Notes: generated by a model from the letters alone, not told the origin. A stretch of 50,366 nucleotides of DNA from Akkermansiaceae bacterium (GCA_903827375.1 CAIKHZ010000263.1:1-50366), one strand, 5' to 3'; positions 27,901 through 36,021 are shown, numbered from the stretch's first letter. A program made the numbers and translations.

Positions 27901-28389
27901 CATTCCAAACACGGGGTGAGCCTTGCCGCAGTGCCGGGCTTCGCCGCGCCACAAGGCGGCGAGGGCGGCCTGCGGTGCCTTCTCGATGGTGTTGCCGCAA
28001 GCTCAGATGATGACACTGGCCACTGCGCATGGATAGATGGCCCGGGCCGCATGGTCATGGATCTAACCGCCGATCTGCCGGTCACCAGCGTCCGTACCTT
28101 CTCATGGCACAAGAGCGACCGTGCACCTCAGCGCTTTGTCCTCTACGGAGCAGCTGGAGCCACCTCGCCCGATGCCACAAGCGCCGTGCCAGCTCCGCCT
28201 TGGGAGCGCATCGCCGCCATCGACACCGTCAAGTTAGGGCAGGGAGGAAAACATGCATCGGCGGTTGTCGGCTTCAAAGGCAAGGCGATCGGCACCTATC
28301 GCTGGCTGCTGTGGGTGCTCCAACCCGTCGCCAACGGCGGCACCCAAGGCACCTTCCTCACCGAGATAGACGTCAACGTGGCGAAGTGA
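24988..28389 (+). CDS. secreted GH92 alpha-mannosidase with C-terminal extra domains
   Basis: A 1133-residue protein. After a signal peptide (about residues 1-29) comes the GH92 core: VDFINPMVGAS, GKTFPGAARPFGLVQLSPDT, the general-acid region HANEPVHHVPYLF (Glu about 598) and CGNDDVGQMSAWYVLSALGL with the catalytic-base Asp (about 638). GH92 enzymes are calcium-dependent exo-alpha-mannosidases acting on N-glycans and mannans. The core ends near residue 750; then come a CARDB-like beta domain (about 755-835), an Ig-like domain (about 845-935) and a C-terminal discoidin-like region. The start is GTG at 24988; no strong ribosome site is visible. The extra domains probably bind carbohydrate or cell surface. 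Confidence 0.9.
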   Translation: MNLRFNIRIGRAIVAGAVICVSSATSAASDPAKEPVDFINPMVGASTNAEFGEGKTFPGAARPFGLVQLSPDTITGGDNGSGYSYEHPTIEGFSFTHMSGVGWYGDLGNFQVMPTTGPLQTKREDNASPFSHDDEIARAGYYAVGLKRSGIRAEMSAAPRAGMLRFTFPKAGEGRIQIDLARRIGETCRWKKASKQSVTRVDERTIAGSMYCPSDDGGWGGGAGGCSYTLYFYAQFSKVPSNFGIWDKDEVFKGKKAHEGRDVGYYAEFATTAGEQIMLKAGVSFVSIEGAKANLADNLDHWNFDRLQREARAAWATAVKGLNIEGGSDVQKEAFFTALYHLMIDPRAGADVDGTYIGGDGKPQRSKDFTYRTVFSGWDVFRSQFPLLTLIAPEIVNDQVNSLTQLADLSGRGVFGRWDLLNCGSGCMLGSPAVSVAADAYLKGIRAFDIEKAYAIGKRTVNDVEGKPGWTPGSLSWTLENAYGDHCMAKWAEALGKTADARDFAERAQHYRNNFDPAVNWMHTRQENGQWEPWQGRTAGGQGCIESNPFQQGWFVPHDVQGLINLLGRDRFLSDLEEFFTKTPLSFKWNDYYNHANEPVHHVPYLFTYAGAPWLTQKWARTVMDHAYGAGVKGLCGNDDVGQMSAWYVLSALGLHPVSPVDGIYLIGSPLFTRVSLRLTPPYHRGSAFVVVAKNNSPENRYVQSASLNGKPLTRAWLRHAEITDGGILELVMGNEPNKKWGASREDLPPSVSGELEYSAPVLSPVSARIAKDFSVRVTVRNHGPGPAVPFISVREGSCLLATAESAALAPNQEKSLDVEVHFGTDGPHSVEVFGKRSAPADVIDDVAPRLTQVTIGAAQTQVIASFSKPLDPASATAASHYRIDADLVPRSATLSPDECTVTLAFANELQPGKHTLHLAAIADTTRAKNVLTSAQGDFLLTDALVTTARTDKEWSDLPMGAPTAKDYADLHSKHGVSLAAVPGFAAPQGGEGGLRCLLDGVAASSDDDTGHCAWIDGPGRMVMDLTADLPVTSVRTFSWHKSDRAPQRFVLYGAAGATSPDATSAVPAPPWERIAAIDTVKLGQGGKHASAVVGFKGKAIGTYRWLLWVLQPVANGGTQGTFLTEIDVNVAK

Positions 28390-28648
28390 TCTCATCACAT
28401 GGGGTCAGTCCGCGCATGGTAACATTTCTTGAAGTGTTGAGCTCCCGCATGGAGTCAAAACTTAGGGAATTCGACTTGCACGCGGCCCGGTCGAAAGCGA
28501 GGTTGGCAGTGAGTTCTGAGCCTTCGCGACGGGACGCTCACAAAGCGCCGCTTGCTAAAATTCCGCCCATGCACTGTACTGAACCGGTGACTACTGCACC
28601 ACCTGGACATCAGGATCTCCCAACAGATCATGATTCCGTGCGGTTTAC

Positions 28649-31042
28649 TTAGCGGACCAGGATGGCGTTTTCGGGGCAGACTTCGCGGCAGGCGTTGCAG
28701 CGGGTGCAGAGGTCTGGGATGATCCAATGCTTTTGATAGGGAGCCATTGGGATGGCGTTGACCGGGCAATGCTGGGCGCAGAGAGTGCAACCGATGCAGG
28801 CATCAGTGACCGAATAGGTGATTAGGTCGCGGCATTTGCCGGCGGGGCAGTGGCCATGAAGGTGGGCCTCAAATTCATCGCGGAAAAATCGCAGTGACGA
28901 GAGCACCGGGTTGGGGGCGGTTTTGCCGAGTCCGCAGAGGCTGGCGCGGCGCACCATCTCGGAGAGGGTTTCCAAGTCCGTTAGGTCATGAGCTTTGGCC
29001 TTGCCCTTGCAGATGCGTTCGAGGATATCGAGCATGCGGCGGGTCCCTACGCGGCAGAACGTGCACTTGCCGCATGACTCGCACTGGCAAAACTCGAGGA
29101 AATAGCGCGCCATCTGCACCATGCAATCGTTTTGATCGAGCACAATCAGTCCACCAGAACCCATGATGGCCCCCACCTTTGATAGGGATTCGTAGTCGAT
29201 CGGTGTGTCGGCCAAGGCAGCCGGGACGCAACCGCCGGACGGGCCGCCAACGAGCACGGCCTTGAACGGCGAGCCGTCCGGAGTGCCACCGCCTATGTCC
29301 TCGACGACCTCGCGGATGGTGATGCCCATGGGCACCTCGATGAGACCGCCACGGGCGATTTTTCCGGCCAGCGCAAACACCTTGGTGCCTTTGCTGGTGG
29401 CGCTGCCGATGGCCGAAAACGCCTCGCTGCCGTTGCGCACAATCCATGGCACGTTGGCAAAGGTCTCGACGTTGTTGATCAAGGTCGGCTTGTCGTGATA
29501 ACCCTGCTCGGCTGGATAGGGCGGCTTGAGCCGCGGAATGCCGCGGCGCCCTTCCATCGACTCTAACATCGCCGTCTCCTCGCCACACACAAACGCCCCG
29601 GCACCTTCAAACACGTCGAGGTCGAAGGCAAAGGCGGATCCAAAAATATTAGATCCTAGCACACCGCGCTCTTGGCACAGGCGCAGGGCCTCGCGCAGTC
29701 GCCTGACGGCCGATGGGTATTCTGCCCTCACATAAATGTATCCTTTGTTAGCTCCGACAGCGTAGGCGGCGATGGCCATGCCCTCGATCACCCGGAAGGG
29801 AAATGACTCCATGAGCATCCGGTCCATGAAGGCCCCGGGGTCACCTTCGTCGCCATTGCAGATGACGTATTTGCCGTCCGCCGCCATACCATGCACTACC
29901 CGCCATTTGCGGGCTGTAGGAAACCCTGCGCCGCCTCGACCGCGCAAGCCACTGCGATCGATGGTCTCGATCACATCAATGGGCGTTAGGCCATTGATGC
30001 ACTGGCGGAGGCCGGCGAATCCATCGTGGGCGAGGTATTCATCGAGTCCGAGTGGGTCGAGTTTGCCATAGTGCTCGGTGGCAATGTGACGCTGGCGGCC
30101 GAAAAACGCAGTCACCCGTGGGCTCGGGTTATCGGCCGTGCGGCCCGCGCCGACGTACATATCGGCCGTCTCGCCGGACAGCCAATCGAGAGCACTGGCG
30201 GCACCACGGCGGAGCCAGGGCAGAATGCCGCGGGGCTTGAAGTGGCGCCACAGCAGGGCATCGACGCGTTCGGGATGGATGCCGGAGAATTGGATAGGCG
30301 GGTGATTGGGGCGGGCGATTTCGATCAAGGGCGTGCGGTCGCACATGACGACGCAGCCGACGCGTTTGATAGTGGCATTGAGGTGTCCGCGGGCGACGGC
30401 AGCCTGCAATGCGTCATGAGTTTTTCCGCAACCGCGGGCGATGCAGCAGGAATCCAGGCAGATGCGGATTTCGCCGTCGGGCTTGGCAGGTTTCGCTAGA
30501 GTTGAGATACTGATTTTGCGGCGCTTGCTTTCGCGTTGTTCGCGGCGCAGAAAATCGTCCAACATTTTTGGACCCTTCTCGCGTGTCAAGTGGGCATAAC
30601 TGTCGTCATTGATCTGGACGACTGGTGCGAGCGTGCAACAGCCGACGCAGAAGACCTTCTCGACGGTGAAGATGCCATCCTTGTCGGTGTCCTCACCCTC
30701 GCCGATGTGCAGATGTTTGCACAACGACTCGTGAATATCTTCCGCGCCCTGGATGTGGCAAGCCGTGCCATTGCACACTTTGACGTGATGGCGGCCCATC
30801 GGCCGATGGCGGAACTGCGCGTAAAATGTCGAGACCCCGTCCAGAGTGGCGGGTGGAATACCGGTGAGCTCACAGACCCGGCGCATCGCCGCGTCGGGCA
30901 AATACCGGTAGTGGACTTGCAACGCCTGGAGGATCGGAATCGCCTGTTCGGCGGTGCCGCCAAGGCGGCTAACAACATCATCGACATAACTCAAGTCGAG
31001 AGCGGCGGCAGGCGGCGGCGAAATCTGTAACTTACTTGCCAT
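28649..31042 (-). CDS. NuoE-NuoF (HydC-HydB-like) fusion flavoprotein, NAD(P)H-oxidising, iron-sulfur rich
   Basis: A 797-residue fusion. Residues 15-165 are NuoE/HydC-like with a [2Fe-2S] set Cys90, Cys95, Cys132, Cys136. Residues 190-260 are a second thioredoxin-like ferredoxin domain with Cys195-205 and Cys230/234. Residues 340-600 are NuoF-like: GLRGRGGAGFPTARKW (NAD and FMN site), CNGDEGDPGAF, EGAGAFVCGEETAM. Then a [4Fe-4S] site CESCGKCTFC with Cys703, and two C-terminal ferredoxin clusters (Cys749-759, Cys779-789). This is the architecture of HydB plus HydC of bifurcating hydrogenases and NADP-reducing HndABC, fused. No hydrogenase subunit is present; the partners are membrane and periplasmic Fe-S proteins. 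The ATG at 31042 overlaps the preceding gene by 11 bases. Last gene of a seven-gene operon. Confidence 0.88.
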   Translation of the reverse strand: MASKLQISPPPAAALDLSYVDDVVSRLGGTAEQAIPILQALQVHYRYLPDAAMRRVCELTGIPPATLDGVSTFYAQFRHRPMGRHHVKVCNGTACHIQGAEDIHESLCKHLHIGEGEDTDKDGIFTVEKVFCVGCCTLAPVVQINDDSYAHLTREKGPKMLDDFLRREQRESKRRKISISTLAKPAKPDGEIRICLDSCCIARGCGKTHDALQAAVARGHLNATIKRVGCVVMCDRTPLIEIARPNHPPIQFSGIHPERVDALLWRHFKPRGILPWLRRGAASALDWLSGETADMYVGAGRTADNPSPRVTAFFGRQRHIATEHYGKLDPLGLDEYLAHDGFAGLRQCINGLTPIDVIETIDRSGLRGRGGAGFPTARKWRVVHGMAADGKYVICNGDEGDPGAFMDRMLMESFPFRVIEGMAIAAYAVGANKGYIYVRAEYPSAVRRLREALRLCQERGVLGSNIFGSAFAFDLDVFEGAGAFVCGEETAMLESMEGRRGIPRLKPPYPAEQGYHDKPTLINNVETFANVPWIVRNGSEAFSAIGSATSKGTKVFALAGKIARGGLIEVPMGITIREVVEDIGGGTPDGSPFKAVLVGGPSGGCVPAALADTPIDYESLSKVGAIMGSGGLIVLDQNDCMVQMARYFLEFCQCESCGKCTFCRVGTRRMLDILERICKGKAKAHDLTDLETLSEMVRRASLCGLGKTAPNPVLSSLRFFRDEFEAHLHGHCPAGKCRDLITYSVTDACIGCTLCAQHCPVNAIPMAPYQKHWIIPDLCTRCNACREVCPENAILVR

Positions 31043-32828
31043 CCTTGGTGCCAATGCAGAACAGGTGCTTTTTGCCGCGCAGATAGATTCGGCCTGGGGC
31101 GAACGCCGGCGAGGCTCCGGTGCCTTCACCGAGGGCGGAACGAGCGGTTTCCTTGAAACCTTCCTTGCTAGCCTCGCCGCTGATCATGATTCCCTTGTTT
31201 GTTAGAATGTGGATACGCCCGTTGAACATGCTTGGGGATGCTTGGATCGTGGCCTTGGTATCGAATTGCCACAAGTGATCGCCGGTTAGAGCATCGAAGG
31301 CGTGGAGCTTGCCCATGTACACCGAGTATAGCCGCGGCCCGTCACACAACAAACTGCATATATCCGGCAATCCGTTATCTTCCTGTTGCCAAGCAATTTT
31401 GCTGGCGGTCACGTCGCCGCTGCCGTCGGGCTTGATTGCGGCGATGCTGGTTTGATCGCAAGCGACATAGACCAAATCATTGGCATAGGCAGGCGAGGTG
31501 GCGACGTCGCCTCGCATGCATTTGGCGCGCCACAATTCCTTGCCGGTGGGAGGATCGTAGGCGATGACCAAGGGGTCTGCGGAGGTGATGATTTGTTCGC
31601 GGCCCGCGTGTTGGATAATGATGGGCGATGCCCACGAGTTAGCGACCGGACGCGGTGTGGACCACACCGATTCGCCGGTATTGGCATCCAGCGCCATGAT
31701 CTTTGACTTGCCATCCTTGGGTCCGCCTTGATCAAACACCACGATCACGCGGTTGTGCCAGAGGGTCAGCGAGGTGGCGTGGCCATAGTTGTTTTGCGGC
31801 GTTCCGAGGCTGCGGGCCCACAGGTGCTTGCCGCCTGCGCTGAAGCCTGCGACGTCGCCATTGGCAAAGATGGCGAACACGCGGCGACCGTCGGTGGCGG
31901 CGCTGGATGCCGCAAAGCCAGTGCTCTCATCGGGTTCCGGCGCTTCCTCGCCGGCACTTGGTGGCAGGACCACCGGCTCTTTCCACAACGGCGCGCCAGT
32001 GGTGGCGTCGAAGCAATAGACTTCGCGGCGCTTGGCAGTAGCTCCTGTTAGGAAGACACGATTGCCCCAGATGACGGGGGAATTCTCACCGGGCAGGCCG
32101 ATTTCCGTTTGCCACAAAATGTTTTTGCTGGTGGCACCGTCCCAATCATCGGGCAATTTGGGCAGGGTTGAGATGCCGGATCCGTTAGGTCCGCGGAAAT
32201 ACGGCCAGTTGTTAGCCACCTCTTCGGCGCTGGGAAACCAAGTGGGGTCGATGGGTCCGTCAATAGCGGCGGCTGCGGGAACCGCTGCGGTTAACGATGG
32301 TTTTGCAAGTGAGGGCTGCCAGTGGCTGTCGTTATCCCAGACGAGGGCGAGAGTAAGACCAGCGAGCCCGAGGGTGCTGCCGGTGACGGCCTTGGCGGCG
32401 AGGGCTGTGGTACGCAGGGGATCGGGAGGGCGAGCGGAGATATTAGGAATGGTGACGAGCGGGCGGCGCAGGTTGCGGGCGAGTTTGAGTGAGCCAAGAA
32501 ACACCGCAGCACCAGCTAACAAGCACCAGCCCCCCCGGTTGGCTAGTTTTTCGCGGCGGAAGTAATCTTCACGCAGGTGCTGGTCGAGGCCGCGGATCTT
32601 TTGTTTGAGGTCGTCGTTTTTCGGATCTTCGCGCAAGGTGGTTTTGAGGGGGGCGAGTTCGCGAGCCTCGACGAGGCGCACCTTGCCATTGCCGAGGCCG
32701 CGATGCAGATAGACGGTGTTGACGACGAGCAAGGAGGCCAGCGCCAGCGAAAACACCCCGGCGATGAGAGCGATGCGCGAACAGGTCTGCGCCCAAACGT
32801 TTTTTAGCAATTTTTCAGGATGATCCAC
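31032..32828 (-). CDS. membrane-anchored PQQ-like beta-propeller protein
   Basis: A 598-residue protein. Three membrane segments are predicted by eye at about 17-41, 99-117 and 146-163, with a charged helical stretch between the first two. From about residue 200 onwards is a PQQ-like (quinoprotein dehydrogenase-type) beta-propeller: WPYFRGPNGSGIS, repeated blade motifs such as VYCFDATTGAPLWKE and MALDANTGESVWS. No evidence for bound PQQ; such propellers often act as scaffolds (BamB-like). The start is GTG at 32828, chosen because AAGGAGGG lies just upstream and the hydrophobic segment follows. It overlaps the preceding gene by 14 bases and the following one by 11, so it is translationally coupled inside the electron-transfer operon. 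Confidence 0.85.
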   Translation of the reverse strand: MDHPEKLLKNVWAQTCSRIALIAGVFSLALASLLVVNTVYLHRGLGNGKVRLVEARELAPLKTTLREDPKNDDLKQKIRGLDQHLREDYFRREKLANRGGWCLLAGAAVFLGSLKLARNLRRPLVTIPNISARPPDPLRTTALAAKAVTGSTLGLAGLTLALVWDNDSHWQPSLAKPSLTAAVPAAAAIDGPIDPTWFPSAEEVANNWPYFRGPNGSGISTLPKLPDDWDGATSKNILWQTEIGLPGENSPVIWGNRVFLTGATAKRREVYCFDATTGAPLWKEPVVLPPSAGEEAPEPDESTGFAASSAATDGRRVFAIFANGDVAGFSAGGKHLWARSLGTPQNNYGHATSLTLWHNRVIVVFDQGGPKDGKSKIMALDANTGESVWSTPRPVANSWASPIIIQHAGREQIITSADPLVIAYDPPTGKELWRAKCMRGDVATSPAYANDLVYVACDQTSIAAIKPDGSGDVTASKIAWQQEDNGLPDICSLLCDGPRLYSVYMGKLHAFDALTGDHLWQFDTKATIQASPSMFNGRIHILTNKGIMISGEASKEGFKETARSALGEGTGASPAFAPGRIYLRGKKHLFCIGTKDGK

Positions 32829-34233
32829 GGTTCCCTCCTTCTGATGGTAATGACACGGGTTGGCCGCGGCGCAGCAATTCGTACGGGCAAGCGGAAAAAC
32901 AACGGGTGCATGAGACACAGCGGCCGCTGTCAGTTTCGTAATCGGGCGAGCTGGCAGGGAAGAAGATGCGGGCGAGCTTGAGCGCCAGCACCAGACCGAA
33001 AGCCACCCCGATCCAGCGGCCGAGGTATAGGAATCGAGCTTCGAGCGCGGTGGCTCTAGCGAAGACGGTTAGGCGATCAGCAGCGTGTTGGCGAAACGCG
33101 GTGAGTTCGTCGGGCGGCGTTCCTATCAAGGTCCCTTGTTCCTGGGCTTGCACCAGGGTGGCGAGCTTGCCCTCGGGATGAAGGGTTAGAGAAGCGAGGC
33201 CGACTTTGCCGCCGAGCCAGCCAAAGAGCAACGCGGCAAGCGGCAACATCAGGGCCAGCAGCACGATGCGTTGGCGCCCGCTGGCGATGCGCTCGCGGCC
33301 TTGTTTGGCAGGCATCGGCGGGTTGAGCGCGCCAAACGGGCAGGAGCATTCGCACAAGCGGCATTGGGTGCAGGTGCCCGGGGTGACCGTCGGCCGCCAT
33401 TTGGCGAAGCGTGCGGCCACACCTAACAAGGCACCATAGGGGCAGAGATACCGGCAATACGGCCGCCCGACAAACATGGATAGCACCAGCAGGGCGACGC
33501 CGGAGACGAGCATGACGCGCGGCCCGGCCATGCGGAAGATGCCGACAAATGGGTCGAACTTACAAATGAGAAACAGGGTGCCGGTAGCGGCTAACAACAC
33601 CGCCAGTGCCAGGTGGATCCACGGCAGCACGCGCAGGCATTCATCGAGCCAGCCGGGCACCTTGAGCGGCTTGACGAGTACCAAATCCTGGAGTGCCCCG
33701 TGCGGGCAGACGCCGGCACAAAACCCACGGCCCCAGACCAGAGCCACGACCAAAGGAAGCGTGAACAAGGCGATCACCGCCAGCGGCACCGCATACGTTG
33801 GGTCAGCGATGCCGAGGGCCACATTTTGGATCGAGCCGATGGCACACACGCAACCGCGCCGCCAAAACCCGAAATACGCCAGCGATGCGAGCGAGAGGAT
33901 GACGACGCCGCGGCGCGAGCGTTGGCGCAGGCTCAGCCACGAGGCGACGGCGAGACCGAGGGCCAGCACGGCGACATCGAGCCAGCCGGTGCTGCGAGGT
34001 TGGGGGTTGGGAACGACCAACTGGGGCACGGCATGGCCGGAAAAATCCGGTGGTGGAAACCGTTCGACGCCAAAGACGGAGCCAACTCCAACGAGCAAGA
34101 GCAGCAGGACCAGCGCGGGTAGCAAGCGGGCAAAGAGGCTGGCAGATAGAAAAGCAGTCTTCCAGCCAGTGGTGGAAGACTGCGTCTCCCATGGCATGCG
34201 GGACGCCTGTGCTGCAGTGTTGACGCGGCTCAT
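32815..34233 (-). CDS. NosR/NapH-like membrane protein with two [4Fe-4S] ferredoxin motifs
   Basis: A 472-residue protein with about eight membrane segments. Two CxxxCP motifs (Cys172/176 in GRGFCAGVCPHGAL, Cys260/264 in GRPYCRYLCPYGAL) are the hallmark of the NosR/NapH/CcoG membrane family. A [4Fe-4S] motif CTQCRLCECSCP lies at 288-299 and another, CVSCTRCFSACP, at 439-450, after a final membrane helix. Known relatives pass electrons between quinol and periplasmic proteins. No nosZ or napA is nearby. The N-terminal about 28 residues are encoded by a palindromic repeat (34154-34183). It starts on the ATGA that ends the ferredoxin gene. Confidence 0.85.
   Translation of the reverse strand: MSRVNTAAQASRMPWETQSSTTGWKTAFLSASLFARLLPALVLLLLLVGVGSVFGVERFPPPDFSGHAVPQLVVPNPQPRSTGWLDVAVLALGLAVASWLSLRQRSRRGVVILSLASLAYFGFWRRGCVCAIGSIQNVALGIADPTYAVPLAVIALFTLPLVVALVWGRGFCAGVCPHGALQDLVLVKPLKVPGWLDECLRVLPWIHLALAVLLAATGTLFLICKFDPFVGIFRMAGPRVMLVSGVALLVLSMFVGRPYCRYLCPYGALLGVAARFAKWRPTVTPGTCTQCRLCECSCPFGALNPPMPAKQGRERIASGRQRIVLLALMLPLAALLFGWLGGKVGLASLTLHPEGKLATLVQAQEQGTLIGTPPDELTAFRQHAADRLTVFARATALEARFLYLGRWIGVAFGLVLALKLARIFFPASSPDYETDSGRCVSCTRCFSACPYELLRRGQPVSLPSEGGNRGSS
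34154..34183. repeat. 11-bp perfect inverted repeat inside the NosR-like gene
   Basis: GCAGTCTTCCA (34154-34164) and TGGAAGACTGC (34173-34183) are perfectly complementary around an 8-base loop. The hairpin lies in codons 17-27, before the first membrane segment, and looks like an inserted palindromic repeat that kept the frame open. Confidence 0.8.
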
Positions 34234-34943
34234 TTGGCTGAGGCTCCCTTTCCGCGCAGAAGGTAGGGTTTGGTGAGAGGCACCTGATGAAATGCTTGGG
34301 CCGGGCAGGCGGTGGCGATGGAGCAGATGTTGCAGTTGATGCAGCGGTCGTGGCACACTTGGAGGTAGAGCGAGCCGTTGCCAAACATGTTGCAACCCTT
34401 CACGCACTTGCCGCAGCCCACACATAACTCCTTGTTGATACTATATTCGTAGTACGGATCCTCGATAAACTCGCGTTTGATCGCACCGGTCGGGCATAAC
34501 TGGTTTTCAGCACCCTCGTCGAGATTGATGGGTTCCGGTTCGAAGTAGCCGGTGCATAGTTTGCAGTAGCCGCACATGCCGTACGAATGCACGCACTTGA
34601 CGGCGGACACCTCCAGCACGCAGTCGGTGGCGCAGCGGCCGCACTGGATGCATTGGTTCGGGTCGATTTGCCAGCGGGTGGCGTCCTTGCTTTCGCGGCC
34701 GCTCAAAAAGCCGGCGGCGGCGCCAAATCCGAGCAAGCTGGCACCGCGAGCGCCGCTTTTGAGCAACTCGCGGCGGCTGATGGCGTGGCGGGAGAACTGA
34801 GCGGCAGGGAGGGATGCGCTGGGGAGGGGCGGTTCAATGACGGGAGAGTGTTGGGCAGGATGCCCAACACTGCCGGCGGGACGCCGGCGCTCCCCAGTGG
34901 GACGCTGGTTCTCTCCGGCGGGAATGGATGGTTCGTCACTCAT
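34230..34943 (-). CDS. NapG-like Tat-exported ferredoxin with about four [4Fe-4S] clusters
   Basis: A 237-residue protein. A twin-arginine motif SRRELLKSG (Arg57, Arg58) precedes a hydrophobic stretch, so the folded protein would be exported by Tat. Cysteine sets follow at 98-108 (CIQCGRCATDC), 117-130 with 150, 174-184 (CVGCGKCVKGC) and 201-213 (CINCNICSIATAC), as in NapG/NrfC-type multi-cluster ferredoxins. It would carry electrons in the periplasm, next to the NosR/NapH-like membrane protein encoded immediately after (ATGA overlap). The about 50-residue stretch before the twin-arginine motif is unusually long; codons 7-32 come from a palindromic repeat, so the original start may once have been closer to the motif. 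Confidence 0.87.
   Translation of the reverse strand: MSDEPSIPAGENQRPTGERRRPAGSVGHPAQHSPVIEPPLPSASLPAAQFSRHAISRRELLKSGARGASLLGFGAAAGFLSGRESKDATRWQIDPNQCIQCGRCATDCVLEVSAVKCVHSYGMCGYCKLCTGYFEPEPINLDEGAENQLCPTGAIKREFIEDPYYEYSINKELCVGCGKCVKGCNMFGNGSLYLQVCHDRCINCNICSIATACPAQAFHQVPLTKPYLLRGKGASAK
34848..34925. repeat. palindromic repeat cluster inside the ferredoxin gene
   Basis: GTGTTGGGCA (34848-34857) pairs perfectly with TGCCCAACAC (34861-34870) around a 3-base loop; a second palindrome GCCGGC...GCCGGC (34872-34888) and related GGGACGC motifs follow. It encodes an Arg/Pro-rich leader rather than any domain, so it looks like a repeat inserted in the coding sequence. Confidence 0.7.
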
Positions 34944-36021
34944 GGTCTAGCGGCTTGCGTTGCATGATGCGGATGAGGCCACTGACGCTGTCGAGGACCA
35001 GCACGCGGCCTTGCGGGTCGATGGCGGCATAGACGCCCGAGCCGAGGACGTCGGTGGTGCCGGCATTGGCGGCTTGGAGGTATTCTGGAAACGCGTCGGG
35101 GCCTGCGACGAGGCCGGTGAACTCTCCGGTGGAGTTATACAATTTCACTCGCGGCAGGCCTTTTTCGCAGGTGACGAAGCTGCCGTCGGGGAAGACGTCA
35201 AAGCTCACCGGATTGCAGCAACCGCAAAACCCCGCAACCGCAAACGATCCATGGCCCCAAGCCACCTCAAGGTCGCCGTCCAAGGTGAACGCTTCGATTT
35301 GGTGCTCACCTGGATTGGCAATGCGCAGCAGGCCGTCGGGTGCCATGCGGACACAAAAGTACGGGCTTGGCACGACGAATCCCTTGAGGTTGCGGGCAGG
35401 ATCGCGGGCACCGATGACGCCTAATTTTTTTCCACTGGCATCGAGTTTGAGGACCACCCGGTTGGCGGCATCCGCAACAAACACCAGTTCCCCCGCCAAC
35501 GCGATGGACGTCGGCAGCAGGTTCTCCGGCAAGCCGCTCCACACCGCCAGCACCGCTCCACTGGCATCAAGCACGGAAATTTTCCCCAACTGGCCGACAA
35601 TCATTTCCCCGGATGCCCGCAATGCGATGGAATATACCGGCTGATCTAACGAAATCTTGAGACCCGCTTCGCCCTTGGCCGAGAAGTTGCGGATGCCACC
35701 ATTGCCACCGACGAATATCGCGGCGTCGGCAGCCACCGCGAGGGCCCGGGCGTGTTCCAGACCTGAGGCGAATCGGGTGATTTCCTGGTACCGCAGCAAC
35801 GCCGGATCAGACTTCTGAAAGCGTGCCACATCGTAGGTGAATTCATCCCCAAGCACCGGTTTGCGGGCCGGGGCAGCGGTTTGCTTGCGCGTTAGCTTGG
35901 CGATGGTCAGCCCGGTGAGTCCGCCGAGGCCGGCGATGCCACCGCCCCAAGCTGCCGCCAGCAGGAATGACCGGCGTTGGGGTGAAGCTGAGGCATTTTT
36001 GTGACCCGCGTCTTCAGACAT
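34936..36021 (-). CDS. secreted NHL-like beta-propeller protein with Tat-type leader
   Basis: A 361-residue protein. The leader SPQRRSFLLAAAWGGG resembles a twin-arginine signal followed by a hydrophobic segment (to about residue 43). The body is a repeated beta-propeller of the NHL type, with recurring phrases such as ISVLDASGAVLAVW, VLKLDASGKKLGVIG and AAIDPQGRVLVLD. A CGCC motif lies in AVAGFCGCCNPVSF near the middle, unusual for a plain propeller and a possible metal or redox site. Its stop overlaps the start of the ferredoxin gene by 8 bases. It may be a docking partner of the ferredoxin; function unknown. Confidence 0.75.
   Translation of the reverse strand: MSEDAGHKNASASPQRRSFLLAAAWGGGIAGLGGLTGLTIAKLTRKQTAAPARKPVLGDEFTYDVARFQKSDPALLRYQEITRFASGLEHARALAVAADAAIFVGGNGGIRNFSAKGEAGLKISLDQPVYSIALRASGEMIVGQLGKISVLDASGAVLAVWSGLPENLLPTSIALAGELVFVADAANRVVLKLDASGKKLGVIGARDPARNLKGFVVPSPYFCVRMAPDGLLRIANPGEHQIEAFTLDGDLEVAWGHGSFAVAGFCGCCNPVSFDVFPDGSFVTCEKGLPRVKLYNSTGEFTGLVAGPDAFPEYLQAANAGTTDVLGSGVYAAIDPQGRVLVLDSVSGLIRIMQRKPLDHE

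Noticed and set aside
28390-28648. Insertion-sequence remnant in the convergent spacer
   Set aside because: No inverted repeats, duplication or transposase similarity could be found by eye in this 259-base spacer.
28649-31042. Complex I gene pair nuoE-nuoF
   Set aside because: Extra [2Fe-2S] domain and two C-terminal ferredoxin motifs are not in NuoF, and no other nuo gene is nearby.
31032-32828. True PQQ-dependent alcohol dehydrogenase
   Set aside because: Only the propeller repeats are seen; there is no cytochrome partner, and the protein has three membrane segments and a different layout.
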